From Butyricimonas sp. Marseille-P3923 (lineage in GTDB: Bacteria; Bacteroidota; Bacteroidia; Bacteroidales; Marinifilaceae), in contig NZ_FXXL01000007.1 of the NCBI RefSeq assembly GCF_900184685.1, positions 1,054,001-1,118,000 on the forward strand: a stretch of DNA of 64,000 nt, written 5' to 3'. A program made the position numbers and the translations under genes. Below, in pieces: positions 43,133-52,944 of this stretch (position 1 is its first letter; every line of letters begins with the position of its first letter). The notes under the pieces are model-generated. The model saw only the letters and a list, made by a program, of their open reading frames with translations, searched no databases and had not been told where the DNA came from.

Positions 43133-44005
43133 CTAGAAATGAATCTGCAACCCCACTCCCAACACTTCTTTAAACTGAACCCGCGGTCCGGCGGTTCCGT
43201 CTTTCTGCGCGATCTTCACGTCATTATCATACAGCAAGTTGGTAGACAACGTGGTTGAAAACCATTTATTGATAGCCATATTCAACTGCACGTCCCAACG
43301 GACATCAATATTCTGCGGATCTTCCAAGTAATTGGAATACAATTCCAAACGGGAATAAATCGTCATGTTCTGCAAAAACTCGTAGTTTACTTCGGCCTTC
43401 AAATTGGCACCGAATTCTGACAGCAAATGTTTTCCCTTGTCCACGCCGAAAGCACCTTCATCCGACAGGCGTTTGTTTGCCACGATAGTTCCCCGCCACG
43501 AAGCAGGAGTAATGGTCGCCGTAAATATCTTATTCGGACTCCACGTGGCACCGACTCCAATCACTAAATACCCGGGCGCCAAGAATTTAGATATAAAATC
43601 AGAATCCTCGATGTTATAATCATAACCCTTGGCAAACTGCGTGTTAAAGTTCAACAAGGCACTCCAGTACCACGCTTTATACATCTGATAACCGTATGTA
43701 GAGGCGAAATAGATCTTATCGTTTGTCTTCCGGGCGCTTTTCCCGTCATTCTTGGTCAAACCGTATCCCAATTCCAAACGATTTTGCCATAATTGACGAT
43801 CGCGTTTAAAATCGGCACTGTACGTTATCTGGCTATCAAATGCCATCGCGGACTCACCTCCGGCAGACCAACTACTCAAGCTAACCTGTGTCAATTTCAA
43901 CCCGAAATATCCCGCTTTAGTCCAAGCCGTATCTCTTACCGGCTGCGCATCTAATTGCCCCCATCCCAACAAAAAGAAGGCAATGCATAAAAATCCTCTC
44001 ATCAT
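43133..44005 (-). CDS. DUF3078 domain-containing outer-membrane-type protein
   Basis: The 290-residue protein has a signal peptide (MRGFLCIAFFLLGWGQLDAQ). Alternating beta strands with aromatic ends follow (LKLTQVSLSSWSAGGESAMA, LELGYGLTKNDGKSARKTND, YWSALLNFNTQFAKGYDY), ending in GVGLQIHF, consistent with a beta-barrel. DUF3078 is a Bacteroidota family without assigned function. It appears monocistronic, and the strong palindrome downstream ends the transcript. Confidence 0.88.
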   Translation of the reverse strand: MMRGFLCIAFFLLGWGQLDAQPVRDTAWTKAGYFGLKLTQVSLSSWSAGGESAMAFDSQITYSADFKRDRQLWQNRLELGYGLTKNDGKSARKTNDKIYFASTYGYQMYKAWYWSALLNFNTQFAKGYDYNIEDSDFISKFLAPGYLVIGVGATWSPNKIFTATITPASWRGTIVANKRLSDEGAFGVDKGKHLLSEFGANLKAEVNYEFLQNMTIYSRLELYSNYLEDPQNIDVRWDVQLNMAINKWFSTTLSTNLLYDNDVKIAQKDGTAGPRVQFKEVLGVGLQIHF

Positions 44006-44101
44006 ATTCTTTTTAAATAATTCGTGATATAATTCTACAAAGTAACTTTATCACATGAAACGTGAAACAATGAAAATTTGTTACACGTTAAGTTCATAAA
44101 C

Positions 44102-45325
44102 TCAAACTTTAGCACAAAATTCGGATATCTTCACGATCAATTTAACCGCATTCTCCATGGACGACACGGGAATATACTCGTAACGCCCGTGAGAATTATG
44201 TGCCCCGTTAGACAAATTCGGGGTGGGCAATCCCATGAAAGACAATTTCGAGCCGTTAGTACCTCCCCGGATAGGCACAAACAAAGGTTTGATGCCTAAC
44301 TCCACCATGGCTTGTTTGGCGATATCCACGATGTACCGTACAGGTTCAAGTCGTTCTTTCATGTTCGCGTACTGATCCTTCATATCCAACAATACCGGCA
44401 AATCGTATTTTCTGGTAAACTCCCGAACACCGTTCTCGATTACCCCTTTGCGCCACTCGAAAGTTTCTCTATCAAAATCACGAATCAATATCTCAAGTAC
44501 TGTTTCTTCCACGGTTCCTTTTATGGAATAAATATGGAAAAAGCCTTCGTAACCGGAAGTATACTCGGGTGCCTCCTTTTTCGGCAGACTTGCCATGAAC
44601 TCGTTGGCTACCTTGATAGAATTAACCATCTTGTTTTTAGCGTAACCGGGGTGGAAATTCCTTCCCTTGAACGTCAAGCGAGCCAAAGCCGCATTAAAAT
44701 TCTCGTATTCCAATTCCCCGATCTCACCCCCATCCAAGGTATAAGCGAACTTAGCCCCGAATTTCTTCAAATCAAAATGGTCTACTCCTTCTCCAATCTC
44801 CTCGTCCGGGGTAAAGCAAACGGCAATTCTCCCGTGTTTGATTTCCGGATGCTGAATCAAATACTCCATTGCCGTCAAAATCTCGGCAATACCCGCTTTA
44901 TCATCCGCACCCAAAAGGGTATTCCCGTCCGTCACGATCAAATCCGTCCCCACGTAATTCTTCAACTCGGGGAAATCATCCGACGACAAAGTAAACCCTT
45001 TTTCTTTATTTAAAAGAACATCTGTACCCCTGTAGTTCTCGATTATTTGTGGTTTCACGTGCTTACCCGTCATATCCGGACTGGTATCCATGTGGGCGAT
45101 AAACCCGATAGATGAACACTCCTTGTCCGTGTTCCCGGGCACAAATCCCATCACATACCCGTAATCATCTACTGACACGTCCTGCATACCCATTGCTTGC
45201 ATCTCCTCTGAAAGGAGATAAGCAAATTCCAATTGTCCCGGTGTGCTCGGAATCAACCCGGTTTCCCGATCCGATTCCGTGTGTATCTTCGCATACCTGA
45301 GAAAACGCTCAACTACTGGCAACAT
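44102..45325 (-). CDS. pepT: peptidase T (tripeptide aminopeptidase)
   Basis: The 407-residue M20B peptidase removes N-terminal residues from tripeptides. Metal-site motifs are in place: AHMDTSPDM, LGADDKAGIAEI, TPDEEIGEGVDHF and DGGEIGELEYENF. The C-terminal PIRGGTNGSKLSFMGLPTPN, with the late His in NSHGRYEYI, is also present. It is cytoplasmic and normal in length. It follows proS on the same strand across a 110-bp spacer with repeats. Confidence 0.97.
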   Translation of the reverse strand: MLPVVERFLRYAKIHTESDRETGLIPSTPGQLEFAYLLSEEMQAMGMQDVSVDDYGYVMGFVPGNTDKECSSIGFIAHMDTSPDMTGKHVKPQIIENYRGTDVLLNKEKGFTLSSDDFPELKNYVGTDLIVTDGNTLLGADDKAGIAEILTAMEYLIQHPEIKHGRIAVCFTPDEEIGEGVDHFDLKKFGAKFAYTLDGGEIGELEYENFNAALARLTFKGRNFHPGYAKNKMVNSIKVANEFMASLPKKEAPEYTSGYEGFFHIYSIKGTVEETVLEILIRDFDRETFEWRKGVIENGVREFTRKYDLPVLLDMKDQYANMKERLEPVRYIVDIAKQAMVELGIKPLFVPIRGGTNGSKLSFMGLPTPNLSNGAHNSHGRYEYIPVSSMENAVKLIVKISEFCAKV

Positions 45326-45435
45326 ATATTAATTCTGTGATTATATGATTCTATGATTAAGTGATTTACAATTTTAACTGAAAAGCGCAGTTCGTGCGGC
45401 TGGAATCTAAAATCATAAATCACCCAATCACTAAA

Positions 45436-46911
45436 TTAATAAGCTCTCGCTATCAACACCCTCCTGCGCGACGGCTTCCCTGTCACCATGCACTTGCCTT
45501 CTTCCTCGGGAGCATCAAACGGGATACAACGAATCGTGGCTTTCGTCTCGTTCTTGATCTTCTCCTCCGTTTCCGGGGTTCCGTCCCAATGACACAAGAA
45601 GAACCCGCCTTTCGTGTCAATCAACGTTTTGAACTCCTCGTAAGAATCCACTTTCGTGATCCAATTGTTACGCCGATCCAGTGCCAATTTGTATATATTC
45701 TCCTGAATCTCGTCCAATAACTTCTCGATGTGTAATTCAATACCTTCCAAGGGTAACGTTTCCTTGGTCAAAGTATCGCGACGTGCCACTTCAATCGTTC
45801 CGTTTTCCAGATCACGCTCTCCCATGGCCAAACGCACGGGAACACCTTTCAACTCGTAGTCAGCAAATTTCCAACCCGGTTTCTGCGTGTCCCGATCATC
45901 GAACTTAACCGTGATTCCGGCTTTCTTCAGTTTCTCGATTAAACCGCTAACCGTTTGACGGATTTTCTCCAATCCCTCCATGCTCTTGTAAATCGGAACT
46001 ATCGCCACTTGAAGCGGAGCCAGTTTCGGCGGCAACACCAAACCGTTATCATCGGAATGAGCCATAATCAACGCTCCCATCAAACGGGTAGAAACTCCCC
46101 AAGATGTGGCCCACACGTACTCTTGTTTCCCCTCTTTCGTGGTAAATTGCACGTCAAAAGCCTTGGCAAAATTCTGTCCCAAGAAATGAGAAGTACCCGA
46201 TTGCAGAGCCTTCCCGTCCTGCATCATGGCCTCGATCGTCAGTGTATCCAAAGCCCCGGCGAAACGCTCCGTTTCACTCTTGTGTCCCATGATAACGGGC
46301 ATTGCCATCCATTTCTCGGCAAACTCGGCATACACGCGTACCATCTTATGAGCCTCCTCGACAGCTTCTTCTTTCGTGGCGTGAGCCGTGTGACCTTCTT
46401 GCCACAAGAACTCGGCAGTACGCAGGAACATACGCGTACGCATCTCCCAGCGCATCACGTTAGCCCATTGGTTACACAAGATCGGAAGATCCCTGTACGA
46501 CTGAATCCAATTCTTGTAAGTATTCCAGATAATCGTCTCGGAAGTCGGACGAATAATATATTCTTCTTCCAACTTGGCAGCCGGGTCAACAACTACCCCG
46601 CCCCCGTTGGGATCATTTTTCAATCGATAATGAGTTACAACCGCACACTCCTTGGCAAATCCCTCCACGTGGTCAGCTTCCTTGGAAAAGAAAGATTTGG
46701 GAATCAACAACGGGAAATAAGCATTGCTATGCCCGGTGTCTTTAAACATCTGGTCCAACTGACGTTGAATCTTCTCCCATATGGCATAACCGTAAGGTTT
46801 TATCACCATACATCCTCTTACTGCTGAATTCTCTGCTAATCCGGCTTTCACGACCAGATCATTGTACCATTGTGAATAATTCTCTTCTCTTGAAGTTAAA
46901 AACTTAGCCAT
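45436..46911 (-). CDS. proS: proline--tRNA ligase (short, archaeal/eukaryotic-type)
   Basis: The 491-residue enzyme charges tRNA-Pro. It lacks the editing insertion of the E. coli type and has the compact class II core ([56 protein letters not shown]), an anticodon-binding domain ([14 protein letters not shown]) and the C-terminal extension ending ARAY. This is type 3 ProRS, common in Bacteroidota. A minus-strand TAAATTTG box at 46938-46945 lies 27 bp before the start. Confidence 0.97.
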   Translation of the reverse strand: MAKFLTSREENYSQWYNDLVVKAGLAENSAVRGCMVIKPYGYAIWEKIQRQLDQMFKDTGHSNAYFPLLIPKSFFSKEADHVEGFAKECAVVTHYRLKNDPNGGGVVVDPAAKLEEEYIIRPTSETIIWNTYKNWIQSYRDLPILCNQWANVMRWEMRTRMFLRTAEFLWQEGHTAHATKEEAVEEAHKMVRVYAEFAEKWMAMPVIMGHKSETERFAGALDTLTIEAMMQDGKALQSGTSHFLGQNFAKAFDVQFTTKEGKQEYVWATSWGVSTRLMGALIMAHSDDNGLVLPPKLAPLQVAIVPIYKSMEGLEKIRQTVSGLIEKLKKAGITVKFDDRDTQKPGWKFADYELKGVPVRLAMGERDLENGTIEVARRDTLTKETLPLEGIELHIEKLLDEIQENIYKLALDRRNNWITKVDSYEEFKTLIDTKGGFFLCHWDGTPETEEKIKNETKATIRCIPFDAPEEEGKCMVTGKPSRRRVLIARAY

Positions 46912-46937
46912 CTCATTATTTTTTGATAAAACAAGCG

Positions 46938-46945
46938 CAAATTTA
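46938..46945 (-). promoter_or_regulatory. -7 box for proS
   Basis: TAAATTTG on the minus strand matches TAnnTTTG and sits at a suitable distance before the ATG at 46911. No clear TTG lies 19-21 nt further upstream. Confidence 0.5.
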
Positions 46946-47167
46946 CAACAAAAACTAGGATTTCCGATTTTTATTTTCTATTTTTATCATGATAATAGGC
47001 ATTTTGCTCGCATAAAAGGCAAAATGCAACCGACAGATTGACAAGTTTATGACTTGTTAGCATGAAAGTAGGAGAAATAAACATAGCGTGGTACGCAATT
47101 TGTTATATTATAGAATAAACCAAGACACTCAAAAATTGTCATACAAGAAAGAAATAAATTTACAGCC

Positions 47168-48358
47168 ATGAAGATAGCGTTATACATTTCAGCATTAGCA
47201 GTCATTTTCGGTGCCTGCTCTTCCTCGCAAAATTTCACACGAGCGCAGGAAGACGATATCTACTATGTTCCCGGGCAGCGTTCTCTTTTCGCGCAGGAAA
47301 TCAAGAAGAAAACGGGCGTGGACATCGTAGCGGACAAGAACTCATCTTCCAAAGAAAATACAGCAAACGATAAAGTCTATCCTAAAGAACAAGACAACAG
47401 CGTGAATCCTAAATCTCACGCCATAGGAATGGCACGTTACGCTACTGAAAAACAAGTACAGAAAGAAGAAGAAAGAACGGGACAACCCGTGACAAGAATT
47501 GAAGTTTCGGAAGGCGACGGGTATTGGCTCGGGGGCTTCAGAGGCTCCGATAACGACTTGGAAGAATGCGTGCGCATCATGAACCGTTACCCGGAAGGCT
47601 TTGCTTATTTCGGCAACGGGTATGAAATCGCCCAAAACCTGTCATTCAGCTCCGACTGGAACGTTTTCACGTTAAACGGTCGTTACTGGTGGTTCCCCAG
47701 CAACTCGAATATTTCATTATATAACGAAATGATCTTCGGTAATTACCCGAAATACATCTGGACTGTAGCATGGAACGATCCCCGTTTCGACAGTTTCGCG
47801 TGGAGCAACCGTGTAGCATTCGGTTGGGATCGTTGGGGATGGAGAGGTTCTTTCGGATGGGGTAACTCGTGGGGATGGGATCCTTATTGGAATAACTACG
47901 GGTATTATCACGGGTATTACGACCCTTGGGGTTGGAATTCATGGGGCCCAAATTACGGTTACTACCCGGGATGGGGTTATCCGCACTGGGGACATCGCCC
48001 GGGATGGGGACACCACGGACCGAACTGGGGACATCATCGTCCGGGTTGGGGTGGTGCAGTGGAAAGACCAACGGCTTCAACAACCCGTTACGCTCCTAAA
48101 AAACAGTACACGACAAATCGTAACGCCCGGTCATACAGCACGTACTCCCGCTCTTCGAGAAGTTCCGGCACAACCAGAAGCAGTAGCTTCGACCGCGGTA
48201 ATTCAGGATCAACCTACAATCCGTCATACAGTTCCGGAAGTTATTCGAACGGAAGCACGAGTAGAGGGTCTTATGGCAGTAGTTCTACCTCCCGTTCAAG
48301 CAGCGGTGGAAGCGGGTCTGTCGATCGCTCCCACTCCGGTACCGGAAGTAGAAGATAA
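47168..48358 (+). CDS. lipoprotein with Trp/Gly/Tyr/His-rich low-complexity region
   Basis: The 396-residue product has a lipoprotein signal (lipobox FGAC) and a folded N-terminal half to about residue 210. The next stretch of about 90 residues is made almost only of W, G, Y, H, P and N (SWGWDPYWNNYGYYHGYY, GHRPGWGHHGPNWGHH). The last 90 residues are Ser/Arg/Gly/Tyr-rich. The tail is likely disordered and surface-exposed or bound to the cell wall; function is not known. The stop overlaps the next start (TAATG), so it is coupled to the outer-membrane protein that follows. Confidence 0.75.
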   Translation: MKIALYISALAVIFGACSSSQNFTRAQEDDIYYVPGQRSLFAQEIKKKTGVDIVADKNSSSKENTANDKVYPKEQDNSVNPKSHAIGMARYATEKQVQKEEERTGQPVTRIEVSEGDGYWLGGFRGSDNDLEECVRIMNRYPEGFAYFGNGYEIAQNLSFSSDWNVFTLNGRYWWFPSNSNISLYNEMIFGNYPKYIWTVAWNDPRFDSFAWSNRVAFGWDRWGWRGSFGWGNSWGWDPYWNNYGYYHGYYDPWGWNSWGPNYGYYPGWGYPHWGHRPGWGHHGPNWGHHRPGWGGAVERPTASTTRYAPKKQYTTNRNARSYSTYSRSSRSSGTTRSSSFDRGNSGSTYNPSYSSGSYSNGSTSRGSYGSSSTSRSSSGGSGSVDRSHSGTGSRR

Positions 48359-49884
48359 TGTCTAACACAAAAAATTGGGATATGAAAACACTGTATATAC
48401 TTTCAGTACTACTAACCTTTTCGTTATTTGCCTCGGCACAAAACGAAGAAGATGCACTTAAATTTTCTAGGATTCTCCCCTTCGGGTCAGCCCGAGTTAC
48501 TGCCATGGGGGGTGCATTCGGTGCTTTGGGTGGAGATTTAACCACACTATCCATGAATCCCGGGGGAATCGGTGTATTTCGTAAATCTGAGTTCAGTTTT
48601 ACCCCGATGATGGATTTCGCCCATGCAAAAACCAAAAACATTGATAGCGAGAAAAACATATTTCTTCTAAGCAATGCCGGAATAGTTCTATCATTCACAC
48701 CAAACAGTAAAACGCTAAAGAATTTCAATATTGGTTTCAATTATTCAACCTTGAACAACTTCAATAGAAACAATTTTCAAGGGTACTACGATACGGACGG
48801 TAATTCTTCCTTGGCACTGGTTTGGAAAGAAGAAGCCAAAGGAAAATCCCCAAAGGAGTTGAATGACTTCACCACGGGATTGGCTTATGATGCCTATATG
48901 CTTTATCTCACTCCAAAAGCAATAGCAGACAAAGACTACAATTATGAAACCCCTATCGTGGCAACAGACAAATTGCAACATTACAAATACACGAGAGAAC
49001 GAGGATATCAAGGGGAATACGCGATATCCCTTGGTGCTAACCTCAACGATAAATTCTATTTCGGGGCAACTTTAGGTATCCAATCCCTCCACTACAAATC
49101 ATACACGGATTACACGGAAGAGGTGATTGGAGAGGATATCACGAACAAACTAGTAAAATTTACTTCATTCCAAGATTTTACAAGCAGTGGTACCGGATTC
49201 AACTTCAAGGCAGGATTCATTTTCCGCCCCATCCCGGCAATTCGTTTAGGAGCAGCTATTCATACGCCGACATATTATAATATTGATGCTTATGCCCAGA
49301 ATAAAGTACTAGCTTTATTCACGGAGAAACCGGTTGAAGATGCCACAGACGTGGACGATGGAATCTATGGTAATTTCGTGCAGACAGATTACTCATACAA
49401 ATTAAAAACACCTTGGCGAGTTATCGCAAGTGCAGCCTTTGTTTTGGGGCAAAGAATGATTCTCAGTGCCGATTACGAGTACGTGGATTACACAGCAGCA
49501 AAGTTCTCTAACAATGATGCAGGCAATGAATATTTCGAAACAAACGAGGCTATTAAAAATATCTACAAAGCCACCCATAATTTTAGAGCAGGTGCCGAGT
49601 TCAGACTCAACAGCGTTTTCTGCCTCCGTGGCGGATACGCTCTTTCGGCTTCTCCTTATAAAAAGGGTGAAATGAATGAAGATAATGACATTCAGATATA
49701 TTCAGGCGGTTTAGGGGTAAATCTCGGTTCATTCTATGCCGATGCCTCTTACATGCACAAGAAGTCTGACATCAACGGGTTGTTCTATTACTATGAAGCA
49801 CCTTCCGGTGTAATCGAATCCCCGGAATTCAACACGAAATTCAAAAACAACGAATTCAGACTTACATTAGGTTTCCGGTTCTAA
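48358..49884 (+). CDS. OMPP1/FadL-type outer-membrane protein
   Basis: The product has a signal peptide (MKTLYILSVLLTFSLFASAQ) beginning at an internal ATG at 48382; the coupled ATG at 48358 adds eight residues. The mature N-terminus (ALKFSRILPFGSARVTAMGGAFGALGGDLTTLSMNPGGIG) is the typical plug-region pattern of FadL/TodX-like barrels in Bacteroidota. Many alternating strands follow, and it ends in an aromatic residue (LTLGFRF), a barrel-assembly signal. It probably transports hydrophobic molecules, but the substrate is unknown. Confidence 0.85.
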   Translation: MSNTKNWDMKTLYILSVLLTFSLFASAQNEEDALKFSRILPFGSARVTAMGGAFGALGGDLTTLSMNPGGIGVFRKSEFSFTPMMDFAHAKTKNIDSEKNIFLLSNAGIVLSFTPNSKTLKNFNIGFNYSTLNNFNRNNFQGYYDTDGNSSLALVWKEEAKGKSPKELNDFTTGLAYDAYMLYLTPKAIADKDYNYETPIVATDKLQHYKYTRERGYQGEYAISLGANLNDKFYFGATLGIQSLHYKSYTDYTEEVIGEDITNKLVKFTSFQDFTSSGTGFNFKAGFIFRPIPAIRLGAAIHTPTYYNIDAYAQNKVLALFTEKPVEDATDVDDGIYGNFVQTDYSYKLKTPWRVIASAAFVLGQRMILSADYEYVDYTAAKFSNNDAGNEYFETNEAIKNIYKATHNFRAGAEFRLNSVFCLRGGYALSASPYKKGEMNEDNDIQIYSGGLGVNLGSFYADASYMHKKSDINGLFYYYEAPSGVIESPEFNTKFKNNEFRLTLGFRF

Positions 49885-49899
49885 ATAAAGAGTTGTAAT

Positions 49900-49944
49900 A
49901 TAATAAAAATGCCGTCGCAAAAATTGTGACGGCATTTTTATTAT
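49900..49944. terminator. bidirectional Rho-independent terminator
   Basis: ATAATAAAAATGCCGTC pairs perfectly with GACGGCATTTTTATTAT around an 11-nt loop. It lies between the converging FadL-type gene and the porin-family gene and has T runs in both directions. Confidence 0.9.
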
Positions 49945-49955
49945 ATTGTCAGTTC

Positions 49956-50567
49956 CTAGAACTTCCATCCGGCAGATAACTGGAATACACGGTTTTGGTT
50001 ATTACCGTAAGTTTTATCCTTTTCAACCACGTTAGTCAATCCCAAATTGTAACGAGCCGATAAAACCAATCCCATATCGAAATCATAGGATAATCCCATT
50101 CCGAAACTCAAATCTACCGTATTCAAATGTTTTATAGTGGATTTCGTTTCAGTTCCCCCATGCTTTGTTTTATGCTTTCCATTCAAGGCAAATCCCAATT
50201 GCGGACCAAGATCAACACTCAATCCTTCCCACACGTAGAACTTCGCCAAAACGGGAATATTCAAATAATTCACCCTCATCCAATATTTAGTACCTCCCTC
50301 TTTCCCTTTATCACCTTGCCGGGAATAGATCAACTCGGTTTGCAAACCAAATAAATCATTGAACTTGAATTCGGCAAAAGCTCCCACAAGGAAACTCAAT
50401 TTACTTTTATTCGGGCCATCACTTATACCGGCCACGTTGAATCCGAATTTCGGACCGAAATAAAATTCCGTACCGGTTATACCTTCGACTTTGCTCTTGA
50501 ACGCAGTCTGAGCATGAACACTTCCTAACGTGACCATAGCGATCACCACTAATAAAAACTTTTTCAT
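49956..50567 (-). CDS. porin family / outer-membrane beta-barrel protein
   Basis: From the ATG at 50567 the product is 203 residues with a signal peptide (MKKFLLVVIAMVTLGSVHAQ). Its eight-strand barrel pattern (FYFGPKFGFNVAGI, LSFLVGAFAEFKFNDLFGLQTELIYSRQG, YLNIPVLAKFYVWEGLSVDLGPQLGFALNG, FQLSAGWKF) is diagnostic of the small barrel (PF13568-like) family of Bacteroidota. Function is not defined beyond outer-membrane location. Confidence 0.88.
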   Translation of the reverse strand: MKKFLLVVIAMVTLGSVHAQTAFKSKVEGITGTEFYFGPKFGFNVAGISDGPNKSKLSFLVGAFAEFKFNDLFGLQTELIYSRQGDKGKEGGTKYWMRVNYLNIPVLAKFYVWEGLSVDLGPQLGFALNGKHKTKHGGTETKSTIKHLNTVDLSFGMGLSYDFDMGLVLSARYNLGLTNVVEKDKTYGNNQNRVFQLSAGWKF

Positions 50568-50657
50568 TCCATCAAATTTTAGATTATTCAATTACAATAG
50601 CTCACAATGTATTAACACTACGTAACAACTCTATCAAAAAACAGACCAAAACAATAC

Positions 50658-52247
50658 TTATTTTATTGTATTATTATAAGTCCCATCCTGTAAAGTCTTT
50701 ACAGCCGCGTTTAACACTTTGTTCTGCTCATTGGAAATCTTGTACAACTCTGCCATTCCCCACAAATCCCGGGCAATCAAGGATTTCACGAATAATTTGA
50801 TTTCCGGAATAACCGGAGTCAACAGTTTCTCGTCCTTTTTCACGCCCTGTTTCTCTCCTTTCTGCACAATCTCGTTCACCATGGCGTCGGTCACTTGAAA
50901 ATCCTTCTTGAACATCTCGAACTTCGGGTATTTTTTCTTCAAAGCATCCCGGTTCTTATCCACGTAATTCAAAGTAAATTCACCGATAACACCCTTCGCC
51001 AACAAACGATTGAAATAACTGTAATTCACGTTCGTGTCAATCGGCACGAACACGTCGGGAATAATACCACCCCCGCCATAAACCAAACGATGCTCCTTCT
51101 TCGTGTAGTATTTCGTGGAATCCGTCAGCGCAATACTGTCGGCATTCAGCAACTCCCCGTTAGCGTAACGTTCATACAATTCTATCTGGTAATCTTTTCC
51201 CTTGTACGGTTTTTGGATACACCGTCCGGACGGTGTAAAATAATGGGATATCGTAAGACGAATAGCAGACTTATCTGCCAAAGGGTATTGACGTTGCACC
51301 AATCCTTTACCGAAAGAACGGCGTCCGACGATTAACCCGCGGTCCCAGTCCTGCACGGCACCTGCCAAAATTTCACTGGCAGAAGCGGAGTTGCCGTCAA
51401 GAAGCACGACAACCCGACCATCTTGGAATAATCCAGCGGGAGTAGAAAACTCTTCAGCCCTGCCATAAGCGGGACTATCCGTGTACACAATCATTTTTCG
51501 CCCGTCCAACAAGTGATCGGCAAGACCGATAGCCGCCCCCATGTAACCACCGCCATTACCTTGCAAATCTATAATCAAATCTTTCATCCCTTCTGCCTGC
51601 AATTGCTTCACGGCCTTTTCAAACTCCTCGACAGTCGTGGCAGCAAAACGGGCAATCTTGATATACCCGATATTCTTGTCAATCATGTATGCGGCATCGA
51701 CACTGTAAATCGGAATCATGTCCCGCACGATATTGAAATCAATCCATTCATTCCCTCTCTTCACCTTAACTTTCACCACGGTTCCTTTCTCCCCTTTCAA
51801 ACGCTTCCTCACGTCCATGTTACTGATACCGATTCCCGCTATATTCTCCCCGTCAACCTCCGTAATCCGATCACCGGCGAGCAACCCGACCTTTTCAGAA
51901 GGTCCTCCCGCGACCACGTCAACCACGGTTAAGGTATCATGAAGCACGTTAAACTGTATCCCTATACCGAAAAACCCTCCTTCCAAAGGTTCATTTGCCT
52001 CTTCCAATTCCTCCCGAGGTATATACACGGAATGGGGATCAAGGTCAGCCAACACTTTCACGATAGCATCCTCCGTAATCTTTTTCAAATTAACCGTATC
52101 CACGTAATATCCGGCTATCAATTGCATTAATTGTTGATACTTGATAGACTGTTCCCGCACGGCTTGCATATCCCGTTGCGCCGAAACACTTTGCCAACTC
52201 AAACAAGCGATTAACAGAGCAACCGCCGATAGTAAAACTCTTTTCAT
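50658..52247 (-). CDS. S41 family C-terminal processing peptidase
   Basis: The 529-residue periplasmic protease has a signal peptide (KRVLLSAVALLIACLSWQSVSA) and a PDZ domain around residues 85-175 (GIGIQFNVLHDTLTVVDVVAGG, GLLAGDRITEVDGENIAG). The S41 catalytic core has a predicted Ser near 288 (GNSASASEILAGAV) and Lys near 313 (RRSFGKGLVQ). CtpA/Prc-type enzymes trim or degrade proteins by their C-termini. A long C-terminal region after residue 400 is common in Bacteroidota homologs. A TACATTTG box on the minus strand at 52292-52299 may serve as its -7 element. Confidence 0.93.
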   Translation of the reverse strand: MKRVLLSAVALLIACLSWQSVSAQRDMQAVREQSIKYQQLMQLIAGYYVDTVNLKKITEDAIVKVLADLDPHSVYIPREELEEANEPLEGGFFGIGIQFNVLHDTLTVVDVVAGGPSEKVGLLAGDRITEVDGENIAGIGISNMDVRKRLKGEKGTVVKVKVKRGNEWIDFNIVRDMIPIYSVDAAYMIDKNIGYIKIARFAATTVEEFEKAVKQLQAEGMKDLIIDLQGNGGGYMGAAIGLADHLLDGRKMIVYTDSPAYGRAEEFSTPAGLFQDGRVVVLLDGNSASASEILAGAVQDWDRGLIVGRRSFGKGLVQRQYPLADKSAIRLTISHYFTPSGRCIQKPYKGKDYQIELYERYANGELLNADSIALTDSTKYYTKKEHRLVYGGGGIIPDVFVPIDTNVNYSYFNRLLAKGVIGEFTLNYVDKNRDALKKKYPKFEMFKKDFQVTDAMVNEIVQKGEKQGVKKDEKLLTPVIPEIKLFVKSLIARDLWGMAELYKISNEQNKVLNAAVKTLQDGTYNNTIK

Positions 52248-52342
52248 ATAATATATATTTAGTATTCTCTCTTTTCTACGAGTAACATTTGCAAATGTAA
52301 CACTCCGAAAGCATTAATTCTATTAACAGAGTCTTAAATTAA

Positions 52343-52831
52343 TTATTTTTCCAACTCTATCAATTCCAAATTCTCAATCCGTTCCCCGTTGATTTCAAAG
52401 CGTGCGGCTGTTCTCACGGTATGAAAACCGAATTTTCCCGCCGCACCGGGGTTTATATGCAAACAATCCAATAATTGATCGTATTTCACTTTCGCGATAT
52501 GCGAATGACCGCAAACAAATAATTTAGGTCGTTCCCGTCGTAAAACATCCGCCGCCTTCTTGTCATAATGACCGGGATATCCCCCGATATGAGTCATCAT
52601 CACCTTCACCCCCTCGCATTGGAAAACCTCCGTCCCCGGAAACATTCTACGCAACAATTCCCCATCAATATTCCCGTACACGGCACGCAACTTAAACCGT
52701 TTCGCTAAAGCATCCGTCACCGCCACATCCCCGATATCCCCACAATGCCACACTTCATCACACGCTTTAAAAAACTCCACAATCTTCGGGTCTAACCACC
52801 CGTGGGTATCTGATAATAAACCGACTTTCAT
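52343..52831 (-). CDS. YfcE/MJ0936-type metallophosphoesterase
   Basis: The 162-residue protein has the compact calcineurin-like phosphodiesterase motifs: LLSDTHGWLD, WHCGDIGD, VYGNIDG and CGHSHIA followed by INPGAAG. Relatives hydrolyse cyclic or small phosphodiesters; the physiological substrate here is unknown. It follows sbcC on the same strand after a repeat-rich spacer (52832-52944, 7-bp units), so it may or may not share the transcript. Confidence 0.93.
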   Translation of the reverse strand: MKVGLLSDTHGWLDPKIVEFFKACDEVWHCGDIGDVAVTDALAKRFKLRAVYGNIDGELLRRMFPGTEVFQCEGVKVMMTHIGGYPGHYDKKAADVLRRERPKLFVCGHSHIAKVKYDQLLDCLHINPGAAGKFGFHTVRTAARFEINGERIENLELIELEK

Positions 52832-52944
52832 ATTTTAGATTTATGATTTTAGATTTATGATTTATAACTTTAGATTTATGATTCCAACGGCACTTGCCAA
52901 GGCTTTTTTAATCGTAAATCGCAAATCATAAATCACAAATTAAT

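Noticed and set aside
52285-52300. ACATTTGCAAATGT palindrome before the S41 protease gene as an operator
   Set aside because: It is short and its half overlaps a plausible -7 box; a single copy gives too little support.
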